Both the position numbers and the translations under genes were made by a program. From Excoecaria cochinchinensis (taxonomy: Eukaryota; Streptophyta; Magnoliopsida; Malpighiales; Euphorbiaceae), in contig CANTUQ010000004.1 of NCBI GenBank assembly GCA_947683425.1, forward strand, positions 29,136,001 to 29,200,000: a stretch of 64,000 nucleotides of DNA, written 5' to 3'. Of this stretch, positions 21,345-31,867 are shown in pieces. Within the stretch, counting starts at the first letter, position 1, and every line of letters begins with the position of its first letter. Under the pieces are notes generated by a model. The model was given only the letters and a program-made list of their open reading frames with translations. It had not been told where the DNA came from and did not search any database.

Positions 21345-22200
21345 TTAAATGATATCAAGCAAATCAACTCGCAATGAACTGATCAAATCTTTTGTAACAC
21401 AGGAACAGGAGTTTACAAAACGATGAAACAATTCAAATTCCATGCAAGGCGAGATGAGGCTAGTGGGACAGATCAGCCACCACACAGACCGAGATGAGGT
21501 TAGTGAGGCAAACGTGATAAAACAGATCGCAAGCAGAGGATGCAATTAGAAAACACTTCACCTCACACCGTGCAGACCGAGATGAGGCTAGCGAAATAGA
21601 TCAGTTATCACGTAGACCGAGATGAGGTTAGTGGGGCAAACGCGATAGAATAGATTGCAAGCAGAAGATGTAGTTAGACAACACTTCACCTCACACCACG
21701 CAGGCTGAGATGAGGCTAGCAGAACAGATCAGCCGTTACGCAGACTGAGATGAAGTTAGTGGGGCAAACGTGATAGAACATATTGCAAGCAGAGGATGCA
21801 GTTAGACAACACTTCACCTCACACCGCACAGGCCAAGATGAGGCTAGCGGAACAGATCAGCCGTCACGCAAATCGAGGTGAGGTTAGTGGGGCAAATGCG
21901 ATAGAACAGATCGCAAGTAGAGGATGAAGTTAAACAACACTTCACCTCACACCGCGCAGGCCGAGATGAGGCTAGCGGAACTGATGAGGTTAGTGGGGCA
22001 AACGCGATAGAACAGATCGCAACCGAGATGGGGTTGGATAACACCGTATCTCACAAATACCATGCAAGCCGAGACGAGGTTGGCAGCATACCTACAATAA
22101 AATGAATTGCAAATGGGTTGGATAACACTATCTCTCATGACTCTCAGTTACCGAGCAGACCGAGATGAGGCTCATCGGATGGAGACGAGAAACCACTTGC
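21345..22200 (+). repeat. 128-bp tandem array upstream of the element A PPT
   Basis: CACTTCACCTCACAC recurs at 21554, 21682, 21810 and 21938, exactly 128 bp apart. Each unit holds two diverged ~64-bp halves, one with CGAGATGAGGCTAGCG and one with CGAGATGAGGTTAGTG. Many units contain GCGATAGAACAGATCGC, a 5-bp stem with a 7-base loop. The units beyond 22000 are shortened. A noncoding 3' hypervariable region of this sort is known in plant gypsy elements. Confidence 0.9.
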
Positions 22201-22301
22201 TTCTACGCAACATCAAGAAGGTGGGGACTACCTCAGGTACGTGTTTCGTCCCTTCTCCTCTGAATTTTGGCTCATCTAGACATTAGTGTACTACTTTTCC
22301 C

Positions 22302-22316
22302 AAAATTGGGGGCAAC
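22302..22316 (+). other. Polypurine tract of element A
   Basis: AAAATTGGGGGCAAC directly before the 3' LTR. The same CCAAAATTGGGGGCAAC, or a close variant, precedes the LTR start of B, C, D and E on the minus strand, so it is a family-wide plus-strand primer site. Confidence 0.8.
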
Positions 22317-24829
22317 CGTAAACACCGGGTCCTGAGGTAGTCAAGATCAGAGTTACCCGATGAAGAAACTAACATCAATTTTCGGATGAGGGACGGAAGT
22401 TGTGGATGTTTGTCCGCCAGTTTTATAAGGATCGGAGGAGTTCTGGGTAAACGGGAGATTTCGGACAGTCGAAAAAAGTTCAACTTTGAGAATTGGAATT
22501 TGAACCCACAGACGGGCAGCCTGTCGGTGGAGTAGCCCGTCGCTCACGCGAGAGGCCCGTCTTCCATGTCGACCGACGGGCCGTCGCTCGGGGATAAAAG
22601 GCCCGTCTCCTAAGTCAATCGACGGGCCGTTGCTCGGGGATGGGAGGCTCGTCTCCCACATTGACCGACGGGCCGTCGCTCTGCGATTGGAGGCCCGTCT
22701 CCCATGTCGACCGACGGGCCGTCTCCCATGGCATGCGTAGGGCCTGCCAGTCAAATGACCGCTGGTGCCCCTTGGGACTGACGCCTGTCATTAATCCACG
22801 GGCAGCCCGTCTGTCGGTGATCTGGTTGTTTTAACTGCCGGATTCTACAAAATTTGAGAGATTTTTACAAAATATTTTTAAATCTTTTTGAATTTCCTAA
22901 ATATTTTCAAATATTTTTGAATATTAGATTTGATTTTAGGAATATTCTAAAAATCTTTCGGTTTTGATTTGATTTCGGAAAATTCTCTTCAAATCTGAAT
23001 TTAAAATTTAAACTTATTTGAAATTTCCTCCTAAATCTATAAATAGGTGAAGGGGATTCAGCTTTTAGGGTCAAAAAAAAATTACTAAGAAATTATTGTT
23101 TAGAAAAACTTTTTATTAAAAAACTAAAATTTTCCACAGAAGATTTCTTTTCAGTTTCTATAAAAACAAATTTTCTTTCAAAAATTTCTTTTCTTTTATT
23201 CTTGAATTATGCTAATCCAAGGAAGCGAGATCCATTCGTTTTCATCCATCTAGCTAATTCAGATATTTATTGCTGTCCAAATTCCAAGAAAGAGAAAACA
23301 ATCTCTTTCTCTTGGTTTGTTTTTCAAAGTGAGATTTTTGCAACCAAAAATCTCTTCCGTTCGCGCGGTCACAATCCGATCCTTGTAGAACTCGAGGAGT
23401 CAACATCTTGCAACGTTCACCTTCACAAGGTAAAAATCCGAGGGTAAATATTCTGGGCTTATTATTTTGAATTCAAATTATTTTCGTTAATTTCTTGCAT
23501 AAAAATCCTCTTTATTCAAATTAAAAACAAAAACTTAACTATTTTTGGGTTTACTGTTTTGAAACAGAGCCGACCGACGGGCATAAGGACCGCCGATGGC
23601 CGTCGATCGATTCATTGCGGTTCACCCTTATGCCCGTCTGTCGCTCCCAGGGATGCCCGTCGGTCATACGTCTTGGGCCGTCCCTGGGCCTCTTTTTCCA
23701 CTTAATCTCTTTTCTTCTCTTCTTTTATTTTAAATGGTTTTCTTATTAAATTTCTTCCTTATTATTTAACTTTATACTTTTTTTTTTAATTTACATTAAC
23801 GTGTTCTTTATTTTGTGAGTTATTATTTTGATTTGTTGGGCGGATTTGGAGCCATTTGGTGTAAAAGCTGTTGCAAAGACTTAAGGGTCTTCTCTCGGGT
23901 TCATTCTCTCGACTTTATCTTCTTTATTATATCGTTGTTGTGAATAATGTTTATTTTTATACTTTCCTGCTGATGTAAAAAATGATTAAATGTTTTTTAT
24001 TAATTAAATTGGGATTTTCCTTACCAATTGAGGACCAATGTCAATTTTTTTCTAACAAATAAATATCAATGCCTCAAAACCATTTTGTAATAAATATGCA
24101 TGCGAGAACCAATGTCCTCACTTCTAATATATATCCCGATTTATGTATGAATCGCTTGCAATTTATAATGCGGGTTGTATTCCGCCCCTAGTTTTGTTGT
24201 AATTTATGTTTTGCGCTACTTATTTTAATTATGCTTTATTTACTGCCTTCCCTGAATGGACAATATGAGCTTTAATTTAACTACATTAAAATGAATGAAA
24301 AATGGGATCAAACGATAAATTCAAAACTCAAATATAAACTTAATCAAGGTATGAATAAATGGGAAGTCCCGAACCTACTCTGGTCTTTGGGCTCAATGAG
24401 ACGAGAGGGCCACCTGGGCATTTTGTTGGGGTGGAAACCTCCAAGACACCTCTTGTGTCCCATAAAAGGATCAAACTTGCATAGTCCTAGGCGCCACGAG
24501 GCGAGAGTGCCATCTTAATGTTCTATTAAGGTGGATACCTCCAAGACACCTCTGGTTTGCCCAAGCGTGAGGCTAGAGGACCATCCTATCATTATGGTGG
24601 ATACCTCCAAGACACCTCCGGCTTGCCTATAATGGACATAGCAGCGCTGTCTTAGGCTCACTGAGGCTAGACGACCTTTCCCAATGTTCTATTGGGTGGC
24701 GACTCCAAGAAACCTCCTTGTTGCCCAAAATGGACGCACTTGTAATTTCTTATAAGTTCTCATGAACCTCATCCCGATTGCCTTGAAGGCGGGCGGTTCG
24801 GGGCGCACCGGGGTTCGACGCGCCTCACA
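22317..24829 (+). repeat. 3' LTR of element A
   Basis: 2513 bp, matching 4558-7041. The first two bases are CG rather than TG, a point change at the terminus. It carries the 46-bp GC minisatellite (about 22553-22735), a TATA box near 23037, and the ~110-bp repeats at 24400-24720. It ends CGCCTCACA, followed by the duplication CACAC. Confidence 0.95.
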
Positions 24830-25020
24830 CACACACTCCTTTATACTTCTTCATATACTTAACACATTTTGATTCAATCATGTATGATCAATATCGCATA
24901 CCATGTCATGTTCAATAATTAAAAAGCATGTATACATTTAATTCCTTTATTAAACTACTATGCCATAGCATCATTCACATATAGTTCAATTGACAAACAT
25001 TCATCTACTCATTTCATAAT

Positions 25021-25068
25021 GTTAGACAAGCTATAGGAACTTGCGTTAGACAAGCTATAGGAACTTGC
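25021..25068. repeat. 24-bp tandem duplication
   Basis: The 24-bp unit, which begins GTTAGACAAGCTATAGG, is present twice with no change, a recent slip within the solo LTR. Confidence 0.85.
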
Positions 25069-26670
25069 AATGAAGTTCGGGTGCATTTCAGGAATGATAA
25101 ACACGCAAAAATACAAAAACTAGAGGATGGTAAAGGTGGGCAATGATTCATGCCAAACATGGGATCAAAATAAGGAGAAAAAGCCCTCATTTAGCTTGTT
25201 CTGTCGCGCTCGTGATAGTAGCCTCTATTAGGTGCCCTAGGAGACTGCTTTTTATCTCAAACTTGAACCGCATAAACCAACATCTAAACTTCATTTTTAG
25301 AAAAAAACTTACTTCTTAACAATTGTTCCCTAGAATGTTAAGTGGACTCATTTTAGGTCATTTGGACATGTAAAACGTCAGATATGACCTAAACAATCCA
25401 TACTGTTCCAATGAACCTGCCAGAATAGAGACACCTATGTTTTTTGCCACTTTGGGGACACTTAGAGATAGAATTATCTCAACCATATTTCTGAGACATT
25501 TATAGGCGTGGATCTTAGGTTTCATTTTTAATTTGAATCAACCAATATGGAGCACTAAAATGCAAAATATAACATAAACAACTCACATAGGTCAAATGGC
25601 CCACAAAGATAGTTTTACACAATCAAGCTTATAAAGCCTAAAATAAGCCAACTTGGCCAAACCAATACACCAAATTCAAACTATAGTTTCTGTACACATA
25701 TATGAATATTACAACACAATCAAATTCTCAACATATAACATTAACCAGAAATTACATAACCACTACTCACATCTCCGAAATTAGGGTTCATGTTTTGGTC
25801 ACTTTACTAAACTCATGACTAACATCTAGCATTTCAACACACATCAATTACACATTCAACTATACCATCTATCCATTAACACATAATCACATACAATTTC
25901 TCCCAACTACACAATCATGCATCTATTGGACATAAAAATCTCAAACCAAACAGTCATGCTTTTAAATAAAATTAACACAATTTCTAATCCCAAACCTCTT
26001 GAAGCTCTCCTTCACTCTTCACTACTCAAATGGCCTTCTCTTTGCTCTTTGCCTTTTTACTAGCTTCTTCAACTTATAAATCAACATACATACACATGCA
26101 AAGCTCAATTAGAAATATACCCATGAATTGAAATTCCAAATCAAAAGAAAAAGGAACAATACTTAAGCTTACCTATCCACTTATCACTTAACCTCTTTCA
26201 CCCATTCAACTCCAACCTTAAGGAACCATTGAAATAGATGAAGAATAAGAAAGAGAGATGGAAAGGAGTTAATGAGTAAGAGGAAAAAGGGCAGAAAAGA
26301 GAGAAAGAATGGCCGGACCAAGGAATGCTACAAAAGTGACCAATTTCTGCCTTCTACAAATCTATTTATATGCATGGTTTTGCTTGGTATCAAGCCATAA
26401 GCTATCCCAAAACTAGGTGGCATTCTTATAAAATAACACTTGGTTTCCACAAACTTATGATTAGCACTAATTAATCCATCTTAGTTAATTAATCTCACTT
26501 AACACTAATCAACCAAAATTACTTTTTGGTCACTAAACTGTTTTAATTTTATACAATTGGGTCCTTAATTCTCATTTTTAATTTAGTCCAAATTTGTAAC
26601 CCTAATTTTACACTCACTTAATTAGACTAATCATGTTTAATACTATTAGGGTGGTTTTCGGGGTGTTACA

Positions 26671-27400
26671 AAAGGGACGCCCTTAATCAACCATCCCAAT
26701 CAAATTTATGACGCGTGTCTTCTTGGCAAGCATACAAGAAAGAGTTTCCCAAAGGAGGCCACATTGAGAGCAACCAAGCCACTCCAACTTGTTCACACTG
26801 ATGTTTGTGGGCCAATTGATCCATCATTATTTAGTGCAACAAATACTTCATCCTTTTTATTGATGATTTTATAAGAAGGACATGGGTTTACTTGTTGAAG
26901 CAAAAATTTGAAGCATTTGATACATTCAAGAACTTCAATGCTCTTGTAGAAAAGAGAGTGGCTACAAAATCAAGGCTCTAAGGTCCGATAAAGGAGGCGA
27001 GTTCACCTCAAAAGAGTTCAACGAATTTTGTGAGGCTCATGGGATTCGACGCCCTTTAACAGTCCCTAGATCACCACAACAAAATGGCATCGCGGAAAGG
27101 AAGAATAGAAAAATTCTTAGCATGGCTCAAAGCATGTTGAAGGCTAAAAATATGCTTGAGGATTTTTGGGCTGAAGCTGTCTTTTGTGCAGTGTACATAT
27201 CTAATCACTCACTAACATCAAGCATTAAGGATCGTACGCCACTAGAAGCATGGAGTGGACACAATCCTAGCATGAATCACTTGAAAGTGTTTGGATGCAA
27301 TGCTTACAAGCACATCCCGCAATAAGAGAGAAGCAAGCTTGATGATAGAATTGTCAAACATGTCTTTATTGGCTATGACACAAACTCAAAGGGCTACAAG
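26671..27400 (+). pseudogene. Copia integrase, continued after the nested insertion
   Basis: Resumes with P-L-I-N-H-P-N-Q, then G-K-H-T-R-K-S-F. The D-D-E triad is visible in frame pieces: H-T-D-V-C-G-P near 26797, R-S-D-K-G-G-E-F near 26985, and Q-Q-N-G-I-A-E-R-K-N near 27080. Two or more frameshifts occur between 26840 and 26980, and a TAA at 27323-27325 ends the part from 27122. Integration of copia cDNA is its usual role. Confidence 0.88.
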
Positions 27401-29236
27401 TTGTACAGCCCAAACAATGGCAAGGTAGTGGTGAGTCATGATGTAGAGTTCAATGAAGATAGAGCATGGAATTGGGAAAGAAATTATGAAAGCAACTATG
27501 ACTTCATTCCATACTTTGTCGAGGAAGAAGAGGAAGCCATGGCACCAACACAAGATAAAACTTCACCTCCTTCACACACTCCTAATAATCAAGGTGAAAG
27601 TTCAAATGAAGGATCAAGAACAATGAGAAGTCTTGATGATCTTTATAATGAAACTAAAGAAACAACTCTCGATTTGTATTGCCTCTTTGCCGACAGTGAG
27701 CCATTAAGCTTTGAAGAAGCTACAAAAGAGAGAAGATGGAAACAAGCTATGGATGAGGAAATCAAGTCGATTGAGAAGAATGATACTTGGGAATTAACAA
27801 ATCCTCCTAAAGGTCATAAAGCTATAGGAGTCAAATGGGTTTACAAGGTGAAGAAAAATGCAAAAGGAGAAGTAGAAAGATACAAAGAAAGGCTTGTTGC
27901 AAAAGGCTACAAGCAAAGGTATGGCATTGACTAGGAAGAGGTGTTTGCCCCAGTTGCTTGCATGGAGACTATTTGATTACTTATCTTAATGGTGGCTCAA
28001 ATTAAATGGAGAATCTATCAACTAGATGTGAAGTCGGCATTCCTAAATGGTTATCTTAAAGAAGTGTACATTGAGCAACCACTTGGATATGTGGTCAAAG
28101 GACATAAGGACCAACTCTTGAAGTTAAAGAAGGCATTGTATGGATTAAAGCAAGCACCAAGGGTGTGGAATAGTCGCATTGACGAGTACTTTCAAGAACA
28201 TGAATTTGTTCATTACCAACCTTAATGAATATGCTCTCTATGTGAAAGTCTGTGATAATGGAGATATATTACTAGTTTGCCTTTATGTGGATGATCTCAT
28301 CTTTACAGTCAATAATCCAAGATTATTTAAAGAATTCAAGAAGGAGATGTCTCATGAGTTTGAAATGACTGACATAAGGTTCATGTTCTACTATTTGGGC
28401 CTAGAAGTGAAGCAAATAGAGGAAGGAATTTTTATTTCTCAAGAAAGATATGCAAAAAAAGTATTGAATAAGTTCAAGATGTATGATTGTAACCTCGTGA
28501 ACATGCCCATGGAGTGTGGAATGAAACTATCAAAGTTTGTAGAAGGCAAAAAGGAAGATCCCACTTTATTCAAAAGCCTTGTGAGAAGCTTGAGGTGCTT
28601 GACATGCACAAAACCCGATATTCTTTATGTTGTTGGAGCAGTGAGCCGCTTTATGGAAGTTCCTACAACAACTCATATGAAAGCAGCAAAAATAATACTT
28701 TGGTACTTGAAAGGTACGTTGGAGTATGGATTATTTTATACTTCCTCCAATGACTTCAAGCTTATAGGATATTGTGATAGCGACTTTACTAGAGATATTG
28801 AAGATAGAAAGAGTACTACCGGATTTACATTTTATATGGGTAATTGTGCAATTTCATGGAGTTCAAAAAAGCAACCACTTGTTACTCTCTCTACATGTGA
28901 ATCCGAGTATGTAGCGGCAACCTTTTGTACATGTCATGCGATTTGGCTAAGGCGACTATTAAAGGAACTTCACTTGTTTCAAGAAAAAGCAACGAAAATT
29001 TACATTGACAATAAGTCTGCTCAAGCACTTGCTAAGAATCTGGTGTACCATGATCAAAGCAAGCATATAGACACAAGATATCATTTCATTAAGGAGTGCA
29101 TTGCAAGAAAAGAAGTAGAGCTCAAGTACGTGAAGGCACATGATCAAGTTGCGGACATCTTCACAAAACCACTCAAGTTCAAAGACTTTCAAAGATTAAG
29201 ATCAAGACTCGAGATGAAGAAGAAAAGTTCAAATTA
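27401..29236 (+). pseudogene. Copia reverse transcriptase and RNase H
   Basis: Opens with a linker, then W-K-Q-A-M-D-E-E-I and V-K-W-V-Y-K-V-K. TAG at 27932-27934 and TGA near 27975 break it, and Q-L-D-V-K-S-A-F-L-N-G follows. A frameshift lies near 28200. Then come L-Y-V-D-D-L (catalytic pair) near 28285, G-Y-C-D-S-D-F (RNase H) near 28768, D-N-K-S-A-Q-A-L-A-K, and A-D-I-F-T-K-P-L near 29152. The final 352-residue stretch (28179-29237) is open. Order and motifs are typical of plant copia; the lineage is not assigned. Confidence 0.93.
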
Positions 29237-29244
29237 AGGGAGAG
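29234..29244 (+). other. Polypurine tract of the copia element
   Basis: TTAAGGGAGAG directly precedes the TGTTAAAA of the 3' LTR. Confidence 0.75.
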
Positions 29245-29570
29245 TGTTAAAAATATATTTAATTTGAACTTTAAAATTTCTAGAGTTCTCTTAAAAATAT
29301 ATTTTTCTAGAGTTCTCTTGAAAATATTTTTTTCTAGAATTATAATTTGTGGTTAAAATTTATCTCTAGAATAATCTTGTAATTTTTAATGACTAGATTT
29401 TACTAGAGAGCATTTAATAAGTTAGGTACAAAGTTGTTAGACATTTAATAATTAGTAGTTCTAGAGTGATTCCAAACTCCCTATAAATACCCCTTATATC
29501 AAGCATTTTATGCAAGCCAAAATTTGAGTGATATATCTTTCTCTCTAATTCTCTCTTCCACCTTCTAACA
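29245..29570 (+). repeat. 3' LTR of the copia element
   Basis: 326 bp, TGTTAAAAATAT to TTCTAACA. TATA-like CTATAAATAC at 29481. Matches 1382-1694 apart from one short duplication and scattered substitutions. Confidence 0.95.
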
Positions 29571-30131
29571 TCAGAGTTAGATTGGGCATAAGGAACCTCT
29601 TATGCAATGGAAGAAGTTAAGGAAACAAGGTGAGGAATGGTTTGAAGTTTCTTAATTATGAAAGAATTCCTACAATATGTACTTGTGTGGGGTGATTGGC
29701 CATAGAAATTTAAATTATGGTAAGCTTATTAAGTCCAATGATGAAGAGATTGTTCGAAAATGGCTGGAGGAAATTCGGGTGGAATTGAAAGCTCATAATA
29801 GGTCCAATAATGTCATAAGGAAACGTGATATCAAATGTGTCAGGGCTGCTGAATTTTCTCTTATGAATAAGGAAAATCAAAATTCAAACTAGACATGTAA
29901 GCATTATTAGCGTATTGATAATAGGTATGCATATTTTCCTAAAAATTATACTGTCAAATATTACTCTTCAAAAGAAAACTATGAGATAGGTAATAATAGT
30001 GGTTTGAGGCAAATAGATTCTGATCCAAAACTGAGTGAAACAAATACTCAAATCCAAAAGGAGAGGGAAGAGTCTGTTATGCAAGTTGATGAGACAAAAA
30101 AAAAAAAAGCAGTGTGTTAATCAGAAAAAAA
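29571..30131 (+). pseudogene. Decayed LINE ORF1, C-terminal part with zinc knuckle
   Basis: Continues the frame of 879-1381 across the copia element: R-L-G-I-R-N-L-L, then Y-E-R-I-P-T-I-C-T-stop-C-G-V-I-G-H, the FKYERLP-like lead and CX2CX4HX4C knuckle of DUF4283 proteins, though the last cysteine is lost. An ORF at 29677-29892 covers part. TAA/TAG stops lie near 29655 and 29890. Confidence 0.65.
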
Positions 30132-30564
30132 GGGTCAATTTCACTCATGGTTACTCAACTTATCACTTATCACGCAAAAGTAACCGACTTTTTTTTCTTA
30201 CTTAAATGTCACTGAACTTTTAACATTATTGCACAAAAGTCATGTTGACCGGAATCCGGCGACGACCCTTGCCGGATTGATGACTTTTTTGCAAAAATGT
30301 TAAAAGTTCAGTAACATTTAAGTTGAAAAAAAAAGTTAATTACTTTTTCGAGATAAATGATAAGTCTAGTGACCGTGAGTGAAATTAATTTAAATGTAGT
30401 ATTTGTTGAACTTATCAATCCGGCAAGAATCGTCGTCGGATTCCGGTCAACATGACTTTTGTGCAATAATGTTAAAAGTTCAGTGACATTTAAGTAAGAA
30501 AAAAAAGTCGGTTACTTTTGCGCGATAAGTGATAAGTTGAGTGACTATGGGTGAAATCAACCCC
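30132..30564. mobile_element. Mutator-like MITE with long inverted arms and 9-10 bp TSD
   Basis: The left arm (30132 to about 30270) and right arm (about 30430 to 30564) are near-perfect reverse complements over about 135 bp; ends are GGGTCAATTTCAC and GTGAAATCAACCCC. AGAAAAAAA (30123-30131 and 30565-30573) is a perfect 9-bp flanking repeat; 10 bp with the adjoining C. A third, more diverged arm (about 30275-30395) lies in the same sense as the right arm, so it is an arm-arm-arm composite. No coding capacity. It sits in the LINE between ORF1 and ORF2. Confidence 0.9.
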
Positions 30565-30573
30565 AGAAAAAAA

Positions 30574-31206
30574 TTAACGATGAGATGCAAACGCATCTTA
30601 TTCATTCAACAATGATAATTCCACTATCAATTTATCAACGGGTCTTGCTCAGCAAGCCCGTCGTAAGCAATGAATTGCTTAGCTAGAACTACCAAAGGGC
30701 TTGGCAGTCCCCGTTCAGTTTTAGCTCTTAAAAGGCTAGTGTCTTCTAATAAGCCAGAGGTGTTATTTTTGAGGCAAACTCTTGTTAATTCTTTAAAGAT
30801 TGAGGAGTTGTGTATTTTATTCGGTTTTGATTCTTATTTTCGTGTCGATAGAATTGGTGGGGGTGGTGGCTTAGCTATGTTGTGGCTTAATAAGAATAAC
30901 CATGTTGATCTGATTGTGGAGAATCCTGGGAAAACGAAGTGGTGAATTACTGGTGCGTATCGCTTCAGTGAGTCTCATAGGAAAAGGGAAACCTGGGAGC
31001 TGATGAGATCACTTGCTCGCTTCTGTAATTTCCCTTGGGTTTGTTTATGCAATTTTAATAACTTACTTTCTTGTGATGACAAAATTGATGGAGCTGATTA
31101 TTTTCTAGCTGGGATGGATAGATTTCGTAATTGCACTATGGATTGTGTCCTTGTTGAGATAATTAGGCATATATGTAGCCAAAATTTTAATCCTGATCAT
31201 ATATAA
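30574..31206 (+). pseudogene. LINE ORF2 endonuclease, truncated
   Basis: Resembles the apurinic-type endonuclease (exonuclease-endonuclease-phosphatase fold) that opens ORF2 of plant L1 elements: K-G-L-G-S-P-R-S-V-L-A-L-K-R-L, P-E-V-L-F-L-R-Q-T, G-G-G-G-L-A-M-L-W, then after a TGA near 30943 I-T-G-A-Y-R, P-W-V-C-L-C-N-F-N and M-D-R-F-R-N-C-T-M-D-C. The canonical G-D-F-N is C-N-F-N, and E-T is Q-T, so active-site residues are lost. No RT follows; it ends near 31206. Confidence 0.8.
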
Positions 31207-31257
31207 TCTAATAAAAATTATGAAATTCCTACAAATAAGGATTACGACAAGTTTATA

Positions 31258-31737
31258 TAGGGATGGCAATGGATCCATTCCAATCATATCGTAATAGAAC
31301 AGTAGGTAGTGTTTAAATGGAAGGCTCGGTATTCATTTTACTATTGTGTCGAGTTCGTTTTGGGTTTGAGTTTATGCCTGTGTACCCACTGCCCAAACAT
31401 GCTTATAAAATTAGTTATTACCTAATTAAAAAATAATGTTTATATTCATATACTGTATATACAATTTAATTTTAATTTATTTTATTATATTGTAGTGTAA
31501 CTTATATTTATAATTTATATAATACACTTTATTAATTAAAATCTACTGCTAATATTAAATATGATAAATTAAATATAACAATAATTTAATTAAATTTTAT
31601 ATGTTAATCGAGTTTTGGATCAAATTTGGGTATTATTATGTAATAGTAAACGGATCGAGGACATGAGATTGTGTGAAAATTGAATTCGGCCTTAGATAAA
31701 GTGTTTTTCATGGGTACTCTACCCATTGGCATCCCTA
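31258..31737. mobile_element. hAT-type MITE, 480 bp
   Basis: Inverted ends TAGGGATGGCAATGG (left) and, on the other strand, TAGGGATGCCAATGG (right). The 8-bp flanks agttta-ta (31250-31257) and agtcta-ta (31738-31745) match at 7 of 8, as expected for hAT. AT-rich interior without ORFs. Confidence 0.85.
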
Positions 31738-31804
31738 AGTCTATAAATTATAAAGTGGTGTTAACATTTTCATATATATGTCTTCCATTATATGAGTTCA
31801 TAAT

Positions 31805-31831
31805 GATTTATTTATTTATTTATTTATTTAT
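31805..31831. repeat. TTTA microsatellite
   Basis: About six uninterrupted TTTA units between the two hAT-like elements. Confidence 0.85.
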
Positions 31832-31867
31832 TCTTCTTGTTGTTAATTAAAAGCTTTACATAATAAT

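Larger units (their letters stand above)
4558..24829 (+). mobile_element. Element A: Tat/Ogre-like Ty3/gypsy retrotransposon
   Basis: LTRs at 4558-7041 and 22317-24829 are direct repeats. The perfect 5-bp duplication CACAC flanks the element (4553-4557, 24830-24834). In order it carries PBS, leader, gag, protease with G-patch, RT, RNase H, a second plant/archaeal-type RNase H, integrase, an antisense ORF, a sense ORF, a 128-bp tandem array, PPT and 3' LTR. A dual RNase H, large size and extra ORFs beyond pol fit the Tat branch (Ogre, Retand and relatives). A solo LTR at 11203-12794 interrupts RT. Many stops show it is inactive. Elements B to E in the right half share its LTR start, PPT and 3' modules. 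Confidence 0.95.
3322..26670 (-). mobile_element. Solo LTR (about 3.1 kb net), split by element A
   Basis: The left end is TGTAACGCCCC and the right end GGGGTGTTACA, so read on the minus strand it has LTR-type TG...CA ends. Flanking 5-bp repeats are aacgg (3317-3321) and aaagg (26671-26675), one mismatch. The net content (3322-4552 plus 24835-26670) has no coding capacity and no second LTR. On the minus strand an ATATAAATAG TATA-like motif occurs near 26365. Best explained as a solo LTR of a large gypsy element, perhaps of the Del/Tekay type (recall, not checked). A TIR element is less likely because only about 11 bp of the ends match. Confidence 0.75.
1382..29570 (+). mobile_element. Ty1/copia retrotransposon, interrupted at 3321/26671
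   Basis: Two direct LTRs (1382-1694 and 29245-29570) begin TGTTAAAAATAT and end TTCTAACA. They flank a Met-tRNA type primer site, gag, protease, integrase, RT and RNase H in copia order, and a purine tract. The integrase region is split by a 23.3-kb nested insertion. Net length without the insertion is about 4.8 kb, normal for copia. Flanks are ttagag (1376-1381) and tcagag (29571-29576), an imperfect 6-bp match where 5 bp is usual. Gag, protease and pol all carry stops or frameshifts, so it is a dead copy. Confidence 0.93.

Noticed and set aside
3322..26670. Reading the TGTAAC...GTTACA element as a TIR DNA transposon
   Set aside because: Only about 11 bp of inverted ends and a 5-bp duplication, no transposase, TG/CA ends and a TATA motif on the minus strand; a solo LTR explains it better.
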